Origin: Opisthocomus hoazin
Taxonomy: Eukaryota; Chordata; Aves; Opisthocomiformes; Opisthocomidae
Direction: 5' to 3'
Assembly: GCF_030867145.1 (NCBI RefSeq)
Contig: NC_134429.1
Span: 21,499,115 to 21,563,114 of the forward strand
DNA: 64,000 nt
This document shows, piece after piece, positions 41,246 to 53,119 of this stretch (position 1 is the stretch's first letter; each line of letters starts with the position of its first letter). The notes beneath the pieces are model-generated. The model made no database searches. It saw only the letters and a list, made by a program, of their open reading frames with translations, and was not told the DNA's origin. Made by a program: the position numbers and the translations under genes.

Positions 41246-43659
41246 TTGGTTCTGCGGCTCTGGACAAAACGGGCCTGCCAGCCTGGGGCATCCGGCTGCC
41301 CTTACAGCCACAAAGTCTGAAAATGCGGGGAGAAACCCCGAGACGGCCGGGGCAGGGTAGAGCCAGGAGCTCACCACAGGGCCCCAGAGCACCCCGCGAG
41401 GGCGAAACGCCAGCAGGGCCCTAGAAAGGGGTGTTCTGCTCCCTGCGCATCTGCGCTCTCGAAAAACTGACCGACTGCCGCGGCGCACGGGAGCGGGGTC
41501 CGGCAGCTCGCTCCGGCCTGTCACCAAAGGCGCAGACGCCTTCCCCGCGCCTGCTGAGCTCCGGTCTCCTCACCGAGCTTCCAGCCGCAGGGTTCAGGAA
41601 AACAAAAGGCTGAGAGAGGCTGCCGGTCTCCAACGCACCGAGAGGGCTCTGAAGATTTTGCTCCAGGTGAAATTTATCCCTTTCCTTCGGTGCTAACGCA
41701 TCCGGCCTCGGGCAGACCCTGCCGCCGCGCAGCTGGAGCCAGGTCAGCGCTGGCGCGCTCGCCCACATCAGGACCTGGGCGCATTCGCTACAAAGAACAA
41801 CTGGAGAATAAAGCTCCGTTTCCATCGACAGCTCACGCCAGACCCAAGCAACAGTCGCTTCGGTTGTTTGCTTCTAGGCCCGCTTGTGCAAGTGCACAGC
41901 AGAAACGCTAACGCCCACGAAATAATCAGCTCAGAAATTCACTCGCCCGAGGCACGCTGGCTACAGGAGCAGGCCGCAGCTTCCGAGAGGACACGCAGCG
42001 GAGGCAGAGAAGCCTGAGCAGGGGCCTACAAGCGACGACGCAGAGAAATCAGCGCTGTCAGGCTGGCATATCTTCACGGTTGCTCTTTTCTCCCAAGCTA
42101 AAAACACTCGACAGAAGCCATCACCAGCAAAGGCACGAAGCCGACACTCTGCACAGAACACTCTGGAATACACAGCAAACCCGGCGGGGGAAGGACTCTG
42201 TGCCAGTTAAGCAACAAGAGATGCGGAATTTGCCCCGTCCCTGCGGCTGCGCAGCCCCACGAGTCACCGCGAGTCGTGCTCATGCTCCAACGCAACACTG
42301 GCGTGCACTGAAAACCCACCTGGAATTATAAAAGTAAGGATTCCAGTTTCTGTGATGTCACCAGCACCTCAGGAGATCTCCAAATAACACCAGACAGAAG
42401 TTGGCAATATTTTTTTTTGTTTTTTATATTAAAAAAAAAATCAAAACCCAAACCCAAAGCAATTTCCACCAGTGCCCCCTTTCCTGAGCCGTACCACAGC
42501 ACCTTCACCACGGCACACTGCAAGCCCGAAGCGTTAACCGACAAGCAACTCGTTTCCATTCCAGCTAGGAAGAACAACTCAAGAAAGCAGTGAACCTCTT
42601 TGGTATATAACGACAGATTAAGTTATACCACAAAGCTCGAGTGTAGGAACCATTTCCAAAATGGTAACGTTTAAAATAGCATTAGCTAGCCAAACTGGTT
42701 TCCCGTTTGGAGAATTTCCCTAAAAGCATCTGCTAGTCGCGCCGACATCCCAGGTTTCGCCCAAAAAAGCAGGCAAGGATCTCCAGCGCTAAAGCCCTCG
42801 GCAAGCCTGGCAGCTGCGGTTCTTTCCCAACCCAAAATCCTGGGATCTCTGCAGGACGGAGGCGGCACGGCAGGAGAGGGAGCAGCGCAACTTGGAAGCG
42901 GGAAAAGGGATCAGAGGTGGTGGCGGGGAGGCTCGGGAAGGCAGCGGCTGAAGCAGTGATCCCCAAATTCACAGCAGCGGCCGAGGGAGCGGGCTCACTC
43001 TCCTGCCGTGTCTCACAGAGCCCCCGCGCTCCAGCAGCGTGAGGCAAGCAGGAAACGCTCCCTGCGAACGTCGATGCCGGGGAGAGAACTGACCGGTGCC
43101 GCGCTGCCGGCTGCCCGGCAAGCAGCGGGTCACAGGCAGCCCCTGCACCCGAGGAGCGGAGAGCTGGAGGCCTGCTCCTGCGAGCCGCCCCAGCCCCAGC
43201 TTGCAGAATCAGGGCTAAAGAGATCAAAGCCGTGCTGCCTGGCTCGCAAGGTCAAAAAGCTTTAAAATGGAATTATGCCATAGGAACAATCCGCTGACCA
43301 GAGCCTCTCCTGCCCGGGGCGGGAGGGCAGAGCTGCTCTCCGGAGGAACTGGTCCGAAGGTGTTTCAGTACAATTCAGTGCTGCAGGGAGGAGGGTTCGA
43401 CTCTCTTCAGGGTCGCTACAGGCTAAGTTATCTGGAAGATCCCTGAATGTGCAGCGAAGGACTTATCTGGAGGAGGTCGAGCGAGCTTCTGATCTGCTAG
43501 CGACCTGGCAGGCCGCCGAGCTCCGCAGCCCCTCGCCAGCTCCTCCTGGGCGGCCGGGAAATAGCAACGGGCTCCTCCCGGCGCCGGTGCCACGCATCGT
43601 CCCTCGCCCGCGGTGCCTGGAGCCAGGCGATCGCTCAGCCAGTCCGGTTTTCAGCCACG
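41246..43659. other. RNF207-ICMT convergent intergenic region, probably including ICMT 3'UTR
   Basis: 2.4 kb without recognisable exons. An A/T homopolymer-rich patch lies at 42,408-42,442. On the minus strand a TATAAA poly-A variant lies at 42428-42423; I saw no canonical AATAAA on that strand, so the ICMT 3' end is unresolved. Confidence 0.5.
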
Positions 43660-46537
43660 TTACAGTTCCACTTTGACTCCTTTAATAAAAGGGAGACCCG
43701 ACGGCACCTTCCTTTTGTACTCCAGGTACTCCTCCCCAAAGAAGTGAATGAGCGTGATCTCCTCCTCCTCGATCCGCTCCCTGAAGAAGCGCCAGGACGC
43801 CAGCGCGTAGCCCACCACGCAGATGGGATTGCAGAGCAGCACCTGCGAACAGACGCCAGCGGTTAGCATCCCCTCGCCGCCCACAGAAACCGAGGCTGCC
43901 CCCCGCCCCCACAGGCTAATCACCCTTCATTAAGCTTCCCACCAGGTCTAAACACTCTCCAAAGAAAAGTTAAGTTCCCAGCACCTTTTGTGGAATTCTA
44001 TTCCAGAGAGAAACTGGTGCTGATGAAGCAAGCGGCCCACGGGCAGCTGCCAGCTGCTGGCACCCCGGCTCAGGGCGGCACGCCGGCTCTGGAGAGCCCA
44101 CGCACGGCCGCGCTGCTCCGCACGCAGGCCTTACGGTCTCTCTCCAGAGAATTAAAACCCAACGCCAGCCGCCAGCCAGCCACAAGCAGAGCGTGGCTGA
44201 GGCAGCGCTGAGTTACAGCTCGGCTGCAGCCGGCCTCCAGCTCACCCTCTGGCCGGGGCCCTGGGCACTCTTAGGGTGAGCCTTCCTTGCCAGCCTGGCA
44301 CAGGACCGGTACTCGGCTGGAGCGAGGTTGAGCCCGACCACTTACGGAAGGCGTTTTGGCCACGGGGATGCAAGGGAACTCTGGGCACCAGCTTTAGGCT
44401 GGCAGCGGCTCGCAGCCTGAGCCTCCGAGGCGTCCCGACTCAACCCCCAGCCCTGCCACCCCTGCTGATTCCACAGAACACTGCGGCCACAGCGTCTTCC
44501 CAGAGATCATGTGGGCAGGCACTGGAGGTTTCCTGACCCGCCGCGTGCCGGTGGGAGGTCAAGATCCGCACCCGGGTCACCCCTGCTGCTGACCACCGGC
44601 GCTTCGCACCCCGCTACAGGTGTGGGGCAGAACTAAGAGGAAAGACCTGGGTTACAAGACGAAAGTATCTGAGCGCGTTGTATACGGTACCTGTGTTCCA
44701 ATACTCCAGTAAAACCATCCCACGTAAGACGGGTGCCGGAACCACCCATACACCCCACTTGTCACCAAAGTATGAGTATCCGATTTCTCATTCTGAACAA
44801 TATGGTTGAAGTTGGAGCCAGCTGTGAGCATGGCCGCTTTCCTCAGACAGTCCCCAAAGATCACCATCAACAACCCTACAGTACTCAGCCAGGTGATCTG
44901 CTTCAGCTCTGCAAGTGAATAAGGACGGGTCACAACAGGTTCGCACAGGTCGCGCTCGCGGTGCGGGGGCACGGGGGGCTGGGTCAGTGGCTCGGCTCTT
45001 CCCCCCCATCTCGAAGCGCGACGACACGCGAAACACAGCCAGCGTTCCATGTCCCCCCGACGCAGAGCCTGCACACCCTCGGGGCAGACCGCCCTGAGGG
45101 GAACCCGACGCCAAGGCAGAGCCTGGCTTTGCGGTGTAGAGCAAAGCCGATGTAACACACAGCCAAGCGGATGCACTTGGGCCGGACGTGGGGAGCTCTG
45201 CAGCCCGCGCCGCCAGCATCAAGCAGGGAAGGAGAACACCTCCCCTCCCCAGCAAAGAGCAAGCACCCCAGATCAGGCAAACAGCAACAGCTTTTGCCAG
45301 TTTGATTTTATTCCAGGTCAAAAGAAGACGCCCAGATGTAAGTGAAGCGTTGCTCTTTGTGCTGCCAAAGTGGCGTGAAAGGCGCAGGCAGACAAGGGCC
45401 GAAGACGCACTGCACGGCACAGGCGGCCTGGCGTGCCGGAGCCGGGGGGGCACTCCTCCCGCCCCCCAGCCGCGGAGCCGACAGGCTTTGAGCACAGAGG
45501 GATGACAGCCATGCCAAAGCCCTCCTCCGCTGCCGGCTCGGCTCAGCGGGGGTCACCAGCGCTTTGCTACCAGACGGGTGGGCCCGAGGCAAGCCAGGAG
45601 CAGCCAGCACTGCTGGGCAGAGCCAGGGGACAGCCAGCGGGAGGGTGGGCAGCATGAGGAGCAGGGCGGCCGACCTGGGAAGAGGAGCTTCTCCAGCGTG
45701 AACTCCACCCAGGAGGAGAGGGCGGCCAGGTTGTACTCAAAGCTGTGGTTGAGCAGGAAGGAGTCCAGCGAGAGGCTGCGCGGGTTGTTGATGGCCGTCA
45801 CCAGGTACTCCGAGTAGTGGAAGAGCGAGAGGGAGCACATGTACCTGCGGCGGGCGGAAGGCAACGCTGGGCAGGGCTGGGGGCTGCCGGAGACCCCTAC
45901 GCCCCCCGGCCCCGGCCCTCCCTTACCAGCCGAAGTGTCGCCAGGCGGAGCGGCCGGCGCTCAGCAGCAGCCCGCAGCCAAAGGCGAAGCCCAGGAAGCA
46001 GGCCCGGACGGCGATCTGCCAGAGAGCGACGGGAGAGAGCGCTGCCGCCGCCACCCCCGGGGCCTCCACCCGGCCCCCGGGGCCTCCACCCGGCCCCCGG
46101 GGCCCGCTCCCCGCCGGGGCCTCCGCCCGACTCCTGTGCCCCGCTCCTCCTCCCGGGCCCGCTCCCCGCCGGGGCCTCTGCCCGACCCCGGGCCCCGCTC
46201 CCCCTCCAGGGCCCGGGCCCCACAGGGACCTCCGCCCGCCCCGCCGCCCCCCGGGCCCGCTCTCCCTCCCGCGACCCGGGCCCGCTCCCCGCCCGCCCCG
46301 CACCTTGTAGAGCGGCCGCGGGTAGAGCAGCAGCAGCGCCGCGTTGACGCCCGCCACGTGCAGGGCGAGGGCCAGGCGGCCGCGCAGGCCGGGAGCGGCG
46401 AGCAGCCCCGGCGGGGAGCCCAGCGCTGCCGGCAGCGCCGCCACCGAGGCGCCCAGCAGGAAGGCGGCCAGGCTGGCGCGGGCCTCCCGGCCCAGCCGCC
46501 CCCGCCGCGGAGCCGCCGCCGCCGCCGCCGCCATCAT
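43660..46537 (-). CDS. ICMT: Protein-S-isoprenylcysteine O-methyltransferase (ICMT), 5 exons
   Basis: ER multi-pass enzyme that methylates the C-terminal prenylcysteine of CAAX proteins (Ras, Rho, lamins) using SAM. Exons: 46537-46304, 46015-45927, 45844-45675, 44908-44691, 43842-43660. There are two adjacent ATGs (46537 and 46534), giving 297 or 296 aa (human 284), and the alanine run after them accounts for the extra length. Hydrophobic segments are visible in exons 1-3 (ASLAAFLLGASVAALP, ACFLGFAFGCGLLL) and exon 4 (ITWLSTVGLLMVIFGDCL). The SAM-binding signature is intact: SGVYGWFRHPSYVGWFYWSI in exon 4 and FFGEEYLEYKRKVPSGLPFI in exon 5. All phases close. Confidence 0.96.
46040..46300 (-). 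repeat. Degenerate GGGCCTCCACCCGGCCCCC repeats in ICMT intron 1
   Basis: Intron 1 of ICMT (46016-46303) consists largely of imperfect 19- to 45-bp units built on GGGGCC, TCCGCCCG and CCCGCTCC blocks. Two 19-bp copies at 46,059-46,099 are near-identical. Confidence 0.7.
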
Positions 46538-46549
46538 GGCGGCGCCCGC

Positions 46550-46900
46550 CCCGCCCACGTCGCCCGGGAAACGGCCGCGCCGCTCTCGCGAGAGCTCCGC
46601 CCCGCGCAGGCGCAGCGCAGCGCGGAGAGCGGCGTCGCTCTCGCGAGAGTTGAGGCGCGCAGGCGCAGTGGCCGCCGCCGGCGGGCCTGGAGCCGGGCCC
46701 GGCCCCGTTTCGCCTTCGGTGGCTGTTCAGTGGCGCGGGCTGGGAGGCCCCGCCACGCCGAGACAGCGGGCGTGCCGGTGCCGGTGTCGTCGTGCCCCAC
46801 GGCCGGTGCGAGACGCCGACTGCCCGAGAGACAGGGGCGGGCCCCGGGGGGGAACCGCGGCCAAGGCGGGAGGGGGCGGACAGCGCAGTCCCTCGGGATA
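46550..46900 (-). promoter_or_regulatory. ICMT promoter with duplicated TCTCGCGAGA and NRF1-like elements
   Basis: CTCTCGCGAGAG occurs twice, at 46583-46594 and 46638-46649 (55-bp spacing), each followed shortly by GCGCAGGCGCAG (NRF1-like). This looks like a duplicated promoter module 45-130 bp upstream of the ICMT start codon. TCTCGCGAGA palindromes are a known core-promoter element of housekeeping CpG islands. Confidence 0.6.
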
Positions 46901-46929
46901 AAGCCCCGACACCGGCAAAGCAAGGCCCC

Positions 46930-47469
46930 GCTTCGCCCGGTCAACGACAACAGACTTTAATTACGCCACAGGGTTCGTTAAATAACTGGGGTGAGCACGG
47001 GGGGACGACCGGGAGGCGCCACCGAACAGTCCGCGAGGCGCAGCGCGAGGCGGGGCGCGGTGGTGCGCGGCGCAAGGACAGACGGCAGGACAGACCGGCA
47101 GGACAGACCGGCAGGCTTTAACACAGCTTCACAAGGACTCGCGGCCTCGCGCGCCCCTCGTGCCGCCGCGCGCCTCTGCCCGGCACGGCCACGGGCAGGA
47201 GCTTCGCTTGCAGGATTCAATGGTGAAAACCGGGCTCGAGGGGTGGAGGACGAGCGCCCGGGAAGGGTCCCGGAGGCTCTCGGGGCACTGAAGCCACCTA
47301 AAGCACAAGGTCTATGGCACTAAACCGACGAGCAGCGAAGCAACCACACCGCCGCGGCGGCTCTGGCGGCAGGCGCGGGCGGCACAGGCGCGAGGCCGGC
47401 GCGGGCCGGACACGACACTAACGGGAACCTGGACGTTTGGCGGGCGAAGGCCGGGAGCGTGTGGCGGGG
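46930..47469 (-). other. ACOT7: ACOT7 3'UTR
   Basis: About 530 bp follow the stop at 47472-47470. A minus-strand ATTAAA lies at 46961-46956, the likely poly-A signal, only about 400 bp upstream of the ICMT start codon. Confidence 0.6.
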
Positions 47470-50400
47470 TCAGGGCCGGGCAGCCTGCTGCATCTGCGCC
47501 TGCCTCTTGGCTTTGGTCTGCAGGTACCGGCCCTTGCCTTCCTCGAAGCGCCGCTTCTCCTCCTCCGTCTCCGTCTGCCGGCGACAGAAAGAAAGCGAAG
47601 GCACGGTCGTTAGTAGCGCCGCTCTCCCACACTGTGCCCTGCAAGCGCGTGCAGGGGGGAAACGTGCCTCCCCTTACAGGAAACAGAAAGGAAAACCCGC
47701 ACTCTGTGAAATTCATGTTTCGACAGCTAACGTACTCCTGCACAGAGCAGGAGGAGGAGAACACGCCAATCAAGAGACAGCCCCCAGGCAGCAGCACCAC
47801 ATCAGCAGAGCCCTGCCAGGATCAGGAGAGCTGAAAACAGGCAGGAGGGCTGAGCAGGGAACCCCACGGGGCGCAGGGACCGGGGACCCGGGGGCCTCTG
47901 TCGCCGCTCAGGGCCCCCTCCCGCCCATCTCCAGCACAGGGAGGGGAAGCGGCAGAGCCTGCATGGCAGCCTGTCCTCAACCCCGATCTCCACATCGGCA
48001 ATTTTCATAGAAATTTTTTAAAATCCCAACCCTGAAGCCTGCTCTGGAGCGGCTCGTTCACGCTCGTATTTTTCTGCTGAATAATTCAAAGGAAGGGGAT
48101 TTGTTGGACAAAAAACACAGCTGGAGGCTGCCCTGGGAGGAGCTCGCAGCCCGGCAGGGAGAGCTCTTACCAGCAGCTGCGGGACAGGCAGGGGCTTCCC
48201 CTCCTTGCTCAGGGAGACGTAGGTGAAGAAGGCGCTGACGGCACGGTACCGCTCCCGAGTCTCATCCACAAACGGGTCGGCATCCACAAAGACTTCGATT
48301 TCCATGGATTTATTGCTCGTGAAGGTCATGCGCCCCGAAATGGTGATGACGCTGCCTGCGGAGCAGAGAGGGGCCGGTTAAGCAGCAGCCCACGCTTTTG
48401 CTCAGAGGAAGGGAGCAAGGGGTCCCGCGTATTTTATGCCGAATCCATGTATTAAGCAGAGCTTCTCGGCACAGGACAAGTCTAACAGGGACTAAATTTC
48501 TCTGCCAGTGCGTCCCGAGCATGCACCCAAGGGAGCCAGGACGTGGCACCGTGGGAGAGCGGAGTGCCCACCACCCCCCCCAGAACCTTTTTTGATCTTC
48601 TCGTGGAAGTTGATGGCATCCACCGAGGCGGTGACGATGTTGGTCTTGCAGTGGCGGGCGGCCACAATCCCAGCGACCTCATCCATCAGCTTCATGGTGA
48701 CGCCTGGAGGGGGGAGGCAGAGGGTCCCGTCTCAGGGAAGGATTTGGGAAAAAGTCACGCCTGGGTTGTTGAGGCCTTTGCACGACCAAAGCTACACCGA
48801 GGGGTCAGGTGAGAGACTGAATCCCAGCTGCAGGAAGCCCTGGTACCAGCACAAAGGCTCCCACCAAGGGTACCACCAGGGTGACATCCTCCCAGACCTG
48901 GGCTTAAAGTTTAGGCCAGCTCTGGCTCTCCCGAATTTCTCTGAGCAAACCTCAGCCTTGCAAGGCAAGGTCAGTCCCACAGTCCTCCTTCTTGGGAACA
49001 GCCCTGAGCCACACTGTTGTTTGGCGTTTTCTTTAAGGATGCAATTAGGTGAAGAGTGGCATTCAGCATCATCCCAGCCCTTGCCAAACACGCCTCTCCC
49101 CAGGCTCACACCGCAGGCACCTGCCCTGCCCTGCCCACCCGGCAGGCGACGGGCGCTGCCAGCCAAGAGGACGTCACTCCAGCAAATTGCAGTCATCGCA
49201 CACTGGGTTTATAATCCGAGATTTGCGATTTAAGTGACAATGACAAAATTGTAGGAGCTACAGTTTGAGAATGGCAGTTTTCAGAGCCTTAAAGCATAGA
49301 AAGAGACAAAGCTTTTGTCTCAGCTGAAGCAACACTGAACGACAGACGGTGGAAAAGGGCCCAGACGCCTTCGGGGGCAGAGCCCGCCGGCTGAAAACAC
49401 CCAGACACACCAGTCGCTCTCACACCGCGCTTCTGCTCTGCGGAAAAACCAGCGCAGCCGCTGGCCCAGGCAGCACTCGCTCACCTCCATGCACGAAGCC
49501 CAGCAGCGTGCAGTCCGACGGTCCCACGAGGTGGATCAGGCTGGACTGGCTGTAGCCGACGGTGTGCGGCTCTGGTTAGAGAGAGGGAGCAGAGCGGAGG
49601 TCAGCGCTGCTCGGCCAGCATCCGTACGCCCCTGTCCTAAACTGTCTGAAGGAAGGAAATGTGGGGCAGCTTGTGCAAAAGTTCAAGTATGTTCAAACCA
49701 GCATTTAAATTGGCCCCAAGAAGTCCTGAGAGCAGAGGCTATTCACCACCTGACAGGCTGCTGCCTCCCTCTAACGCCCACCCGTCGATTTTATTCCAGC
49801 TCAGCTCATTTCTTCTTTTAAAGCTTTCAAAGAGCCCAAAAGCAATCGGCAGTGAACTGGACGGATGCGTGGCTGTAGACTTCCCTGCACAGGCCACCAG
49901 CCGCAGCCGAATCTCCCCAAACCTGCAGCTCAGCAGGTTCTCCAAGGAGCCACGCTTTCCCCTCGGCATGCAGACCTCGGTCCCCACAGCCCCCAGCCCT
50001 GGCACGTGCTGGCGACATCGGACTCGCCACTAAACCCAGAGACGCTACAGGCGCGCGGCGCAGGAAATACCAGCCAAGCCCCAACCGCTCGGCACGGCCT
50101 CCTCAGAGGGGACACCCGCACGGCAGCGACCGCGGAGCCTTACCTTTCGTCTGCCTGTCTGCGAGCAGGGAGAACAGAGGGGAGAAAAGCATTTGAGCAA
50201 CTTCCATCCCGCATCACCCCCTGGACAACCCGCGTGTGCCACCTCTCTGCCTGAGGAGCACGGCCGGTCCTGCAGGCCACGGCCGTTCGCCCTGTCAGCT
50301 TGCACCACCGTGTTTCCAGAAGCCGGGGCAACGCTTTCAGTAGGAAAGGAATCACCAACGATCCCCCAGGGAGAGCGTGACCCCCAGCTCCTCTGCTTAG

Positions 50401-53119
50401 CGCATCAGACACGCTCAAACACCGGCCAGTGAACTTCTTGCTAAAAACTGACTTCCAGAGAGGGGCTGCAGCTGCAAGGTGTGCAGACCCCTCACCCAAC
50501 ACTTGCATTTACCCTGCGCTGTGAAACTAGCTCCCGCTGCCCAGGAGTGCACGAGGGATGCCAGGAGTGGTGGCAGGAACCGCGTTTTGGAAGAGGGCAT
50601 CCCACCCACCAGCCCCAGCAGGGATCACACTCACCCACCCAGCCCCTCCGCGGCTCCAAAATCCCATCCCCACCCCCGACACAGCGCTCCGGAGCACGTG
50701 CTTGCAGCCGCGGGTGCCCAGGGACAGCTGGAGTTGCCTCGGGGACCAGTTTGGCCTCCCAGCACTGCTGGGACATTTCCACAGGCCACGCGCTGCCTGT
50801 GCTACCTGGGTTGATGACGGGGAAGATCATGTCGCCGTTTCTCTGCTTAGTTTCCAGCCGATCCAGCTTTTGCTCCTCATAACGCTTCTTCCCCTCATCC
50901 TCCTGCTCCTTTCTCACGTACTGGAAGGAAAAGCGGGTAAGAACGGGGCCGGCAAAGCCACCGGCACAGCCGGGTGTGCCAGCGGGGCCGGGTTGGTGCC
51001 ATTCCCCCAGAGAGGGCGAGTTCCGGTTTGAGGGAGCAAAGCGAGCCATCCTACCTGGATGGGGGGAACCTCAAGGACCTTGTTCACGTTCTTGAGGGAC
51101 AGCGGCACGTACCACAGCGTCGCCTTGTTCGTCACCTTCTTCGCCCCTGGAGGGGAGAGGGGCAGAGGGTGACGGCGCCGACACCAGCAGCGCTTCACCT
51201 GCCGCCGGCACTGCTGTGGTCGGGGCTGGCCGCACGCTGGCGACGGCACCGGGCAGCCCCCGGCCCTGCCGGCTCCTGCCGGGCTGTGGCTCGGAGCGGA
51301 TGTGACAATGTGCTTTTGGGAAGGCATCCCGGCAAGGAGAGCCGGTTGCCACAGCAACAGCAGGAAAAGGACCTTTTCAGGCCAAAGGCAGCCACGGGCA
51401 GCAAATTGGGCAGGAGGAGCCAACAGCGGATTTTTCCATTCTTCACTAAAAACGATCGATGGAGCCGTAATCCCCAGGGAGCCCACTTGCCTTCCTTCCC
51501 AGCGCCGACTCACCCCACTGCCCCCAGCACTCTCAGCAAAAAGGCAGCATCTCCCCTCTGCCCGATGCTGCCGGCCGTGGCAGGCAGAGCACAGGGTCAC
51601 TGCCGCCAGCTCTCGGCTTGTCACGGTTATTCCCAGAGCTGCGGGACGGAGCCGCGCGCAGCCGCCCACCTGTTAGAATGTTTTCGGACATGACGTTGAC
51701 CTGGACCTCCACGGAGTGCCGGGAGGTGTAGGTGATCTCGGCGCTGACGTTGGCCACCTCGCCGATGCACATCGGGGAGAGGAAGTCCGTCCGCTCCACC
51801 CGCGCCAGCGCGGCCACGCAGGGCTCCTGGGGACGGCGGGACAGCGAGGGTAGCGGCCGCGGCCAGGCCACGCAGGACCGCAACCGGCAGCTCCCCGGGG
51901 ACAGCCCACGCCGCACGCGGCACTGGCATTCCAACCTCTGCCTTATCAGCTGGTGGCTGCGCTTCCTTCCCCACCTGGCACCAGCACTGGGGCCAGCTCT
52001 GACTCACCCCTTGTGGGAGTTAAAACATTAACAGCAGTATAATAAAGTTTATGGTCTTAAAACACAATCTCAGCAGGATTCTTCCGGCTACCGGGGCTGT
52101 GCTCTGGCAGCAGCCGCCGCCACCGGTGGTTTGCATGCAGGAGTAAGCGCTTCCGGTGCGGGGGGACGACCAGAGAGGCCCCCAGGGATGCCCGGCGGTC
52201 CCGAGGGACCCCCTGCTGCCCACAGACCCCTGAGACACGGCAGGGGGGCCAGAGAGTCACCGAGGTAGAGCCCGGCGAGCGCCCGGTGCCTACTCACCCC
52301 GGCCTGGGAGTTGCAGTGGCGGGTGCTGATGATGGCTCCCGCCTCCTCGATCATCTTCAGGATGGTTCCCCCGTGGACATTCCCTGCGATGTTGGCGTCG
52401 TCCGGGCGCATGATCCTGCCAGGGGAAGGACACGGGAGCTCGCACCTCCCCGCCGCGCCCCCAGCCCAGGCCCCCAGCAGCACCACTGTCGCCCACCGGG
52501 TGAGCTGCCGGGCCATCTCCCCACGCCGATGCCGGCAACGTCACCGGCGCTGCCTGCACGCGGCTTCCTGCGAGGGGTGGTGGAAACCACCCCAAATTAC
52601 CGCTGGGAGTGGAAGCGGGCATCACCGCTCTGCTGGGGCGGCTGGGACCGCATCGCGCTGCCACCCCACTGTGGCAGACAGAGACCGAGCCGGGCACACG
52701 CCACGGCTTCCCAGCTTTTGCTGGAGCAGCAAATAACGGACCGGAGGAGGGAAGGCGAGGCGCGGGGGCCATGGAGCTGGGCGCTGGCCCAGAGAGGAGC
52801 CGTGCTTCGGCAAGGCAGCCATGCCGGGGGGCCACAAAGGGCGAAGGGGTGCGCCCTGCCCGCTCACACGCATCACAAGGGCACGGTGCTGCTTCGCCGT
52901 GCCTAGTGCGGGCAGCGCCACCGGCGCAGGCAGCGGTGCCAGTGCAGGCAGCGGTGCAGGCAGCACGGCCGGCAGCATCCCGGCCGCAGGCCGGCCCCGC
53001 CGCCCGCCCGCGGCCCCCCAGCCCGCCCCCGGGTCCCCGGCAGCGGGCGGCGCGGCGGGGCCGTACCTGGAGACCTGGATGGCGGCCGGGCCCGGGCCCA
53101 CGGCCCCCCGCTCCGACAT
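47470..53119 (-). CDS. ACOT7: Cytosolic acyl-CoA thioesterase 7 (ACOT7/BACH)
   Basis: Hydrolyses long-chain acyl-CoA to free fatty acid and CoA; abundant in neurons. Exons: 53119-53067, 52415-52298, 51826-51670, 51146-51055, 50920-50806, optional 50158-50144, 49571-49485, 48703-48587, 48355-48171, 47574-47470; 342 aa without and 347 aa with the 15-nt microexon (human cytosolic form 338). Two tandem hot-dog domains are visible. The N-terminal one has RIMRPDDANIAGNVHGGTIL and the C-terminal one has HGGVTMKLMDEVAGIVAARH. The Asn of AGNVHGG and Asp of MDEVAG correspond to the paired catalytic residues described for mouse Acot7. The start is MSERGAVGPGP; an in-frame ATG lies further upstream at 53191. 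The donor after 48587 (GTTCTG) is weak. Human ACOT7 spans over 100 kb, so this copy is strongly compacted. Confidence 0.95.
50144..50158 (-). CDS. ACOT7: Candidate 15-nt in-frame microexon of ACOT7
   Basis: On the minus strand a strong polypyrimidine tract (CCCCTCTGTTCTCCCTGCTCGCAG, split as acceptor) precedes ACAGGCAGACGAAAG, which is followed by GTAAGG. Phases fit exactly between exon 5 (ending CCA G) and exon 6 (starting AG CCG). Inclusion adds five residues, D-R-Q-T-K, in the linker between the two hot-dog domains. Confidence 0.6.

Noticed and set aside
41800-41815. Plus-strand AATAAA as an alternative RNF207 poly-A signal
   Set aside because: The earlier AATAAA at 41217-41222 is closer to the stop and followed by GT-rich sequence; a distal site cannot be excluded but has no further support.
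43388-43410. GGTTCGACTC resembling a tRNA B box
   Set aside because: No A box, no acceptor-stem complementarity and no cloverleaf within 90 bp upstream.
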